A stretch of DNA of 10,453 bases from Euperipatoides rowelli. Taxonomy: Eukaryota > Onychophora > Udeonychophora > Euonychophora > Peripatopsidae. Each line of letters opens with the position of its first letter. Position 1 is the first letter of the stretch. The notes under the pieces are model-generated. The model saw only the letters and a list, made by a program, of their open reading frames with translations, was not told the origin of the DNA and made no database searches. Shown here in pieces: positions 10,002 to 10,453 of the stretch. The position numbers and the translations under genes were made by a program. The stretch is from the NCBI GenBank assembly GCA_003024985.2, contig PXIH01S0012316.1. One strand, written 5' to 3'.

Positions 10002-10175
10002 CTAACACTTTGCATTGGTCAAGTGAATTGTGAAAGAACTTTTAGTAAATTGAAAATGATCAAAAATAGATTTTAATCATCTCTCTCCCAAGATATACGA
10101 GAGGGTTTTTTTTTAGGGCTTATAAAATGGGATCACGGGATTCCGATTTCTTATACAAAATTGCACAACCTATGA
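10002..10175 (+). pseudogene. hAT transposase remnant, C-terminal dimerisation domain
   Basis: The plus frame with codons at 10026 (Asn) onward reads NCERTFSKLKMIKNRF, then a stop at 10074-10076, then SSLSQDIREGFFLGLIKWD and on to a stop at 10173-10175. The (A/N)-x-ERxFSKLK-x-IKNRLRS-x-(M/L)SQ block is the conserved C-terminal hAT dimerisation motif, shared by transposases and domesticated ZMYM-type proteins. The single stop replaces the residue that is normally Arg/Leu just before the SS/ST-x-SQ part. The reading frame is otherwise intact for nearly 58 codons. The zinc finger, the catalytic acidic residues and most of the protein are absent; only about 120 bases separate this from the left terminal sequence, so the element has a large internal deletion. 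It is a dead copy. Confidence 0.8.
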
Positions 10176-10210
10176 ACTGGTAAAAAAATTAAAATTCCAA
10201 GGAATTCCCC

Positions 10211-10228
10211 TTTTTTTTTTTTTTTTTT
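10211..10228. repeat. T18 homopolymer
   Basis: Eighteen consecutive T flanked by GGAATTCCCC and GGGAAAAA. It lies 35 bases after the hAT remnant and could be the minus-strand poly(A) tail of an inserted retroelement, though no body is recognisable to its right. Confidence 0.7.
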
Positions 10229-10273
10229 GGGAAAAAGAGTTAATTTTTACGAATTTTAATAGCTAATTATTAT

Positions 10274-10287
10274 TAGTAGTAGTAGTA
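10274..10287. repeat. Short TAG/GTA trinucleotide repeat
   Basis: TAGTAGTAGTAGTA, a short trinucleotide microsatellite in AT-rich intron DNA. Confidence 0.7.
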
Positions 10288-10453
10288 TCAATATTATCAA
10301 TTAATAAATAATGAACATGAGGAAAACTTCTTTTTTTCCTAACCAAAATGTCAAACTCCTCCTATGTTTAATTTTACAACTTCAAATGTCTTAAATTCTT
10401 ATTATATGATTCTGATTTCTGTCATGTGGGAAGCTCCGCATCTCTAACTAAAT

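Larger units (their letters stand above)
6917..10453 (+). other. 5' part of the PKC intron after exon C, continuing beyond the window
   Basis: It begins with donor GTAAGT and no acceptor plus final PKC exon can be found; I looked for codons for NNFD, INQ-EF and FKGF-type motifs in all plus frames. It holds simple repeats around 7098-7160 and 7497-7660, homopolymer tracts, an antitoxin-like fragment at 7013-7087, a polyadenylation-like site at 9643-9674 and a decayed hAT element at 9829-10175. The stretch 7670-9530 is AT-rich sequence without a recognisable gene. One unresolved base is at 7089. Confidence 0.75.

Overview
This is a piece of an animal nuclear genome. It is strongly AT-rich and consists almost entirely of intron sequence. 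Three short plus-strand exons with proper GT-AG borders encode part of a novel-type (calcium-independent) protein kinase C, closest to the epsilon class (vertebrate PRKCE, fly Pkc98E). The species cannot be named from this window. The low GC, kilobase-scale introns and degraded transposons fit many invertebrates.

Layout: 1-1651 is the 3' part of an intron. It holds an AT foldback (116-157) and a candidate small inverted-repeat element (about 680-1152) rich in TAGGGT. Exon A (1652-1790) carries the catalytic loop, DFG and activation segment to APE. A 121-bp intron follows (1791-1911). Exon B (1912-2100) encodes the middle of the C-lobe. A 4,669-bp intron (2101-6769) contains a degenerate ~50-bp tandem repeat array (4031-4800) with a 92-bp higher-order duplication, and two GC-richer hairpins near 5271-5320. 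Exon C (6770-6916) finishes the C-lobe. The next intron starts at 6917 and runs past the window end. It contains an odd antitoxin-like 25-codon stretch (7013-7087), TACTGTA-type palindromic simple repeats, a polyadenylation-site-like sequence (9643-9674), and a decayed hAT DNA transposon piece (about 9829-10175).

The three exons join in frame into about 158 codons. By my count this matches human PKC epsilon from the catalytic Asp to roughly residue 689 without gaps. The N-lobe and regulatory domains must lie upstream. The final ~48-residue C-tail (turn and hydrophobic phosphorylation motifs) must lie beyond 10453; I looked for it after exon C and did not find it.

I see no complete undescribed system. 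The most interesting items are the hAT remnant, the candidate TAGGGT-rich inverted-repeat element, the higher-order tandem repeat and the antitoxin-like fragment, which may be coincidence. Most other open frames are low-complexity or repeat artefacts.
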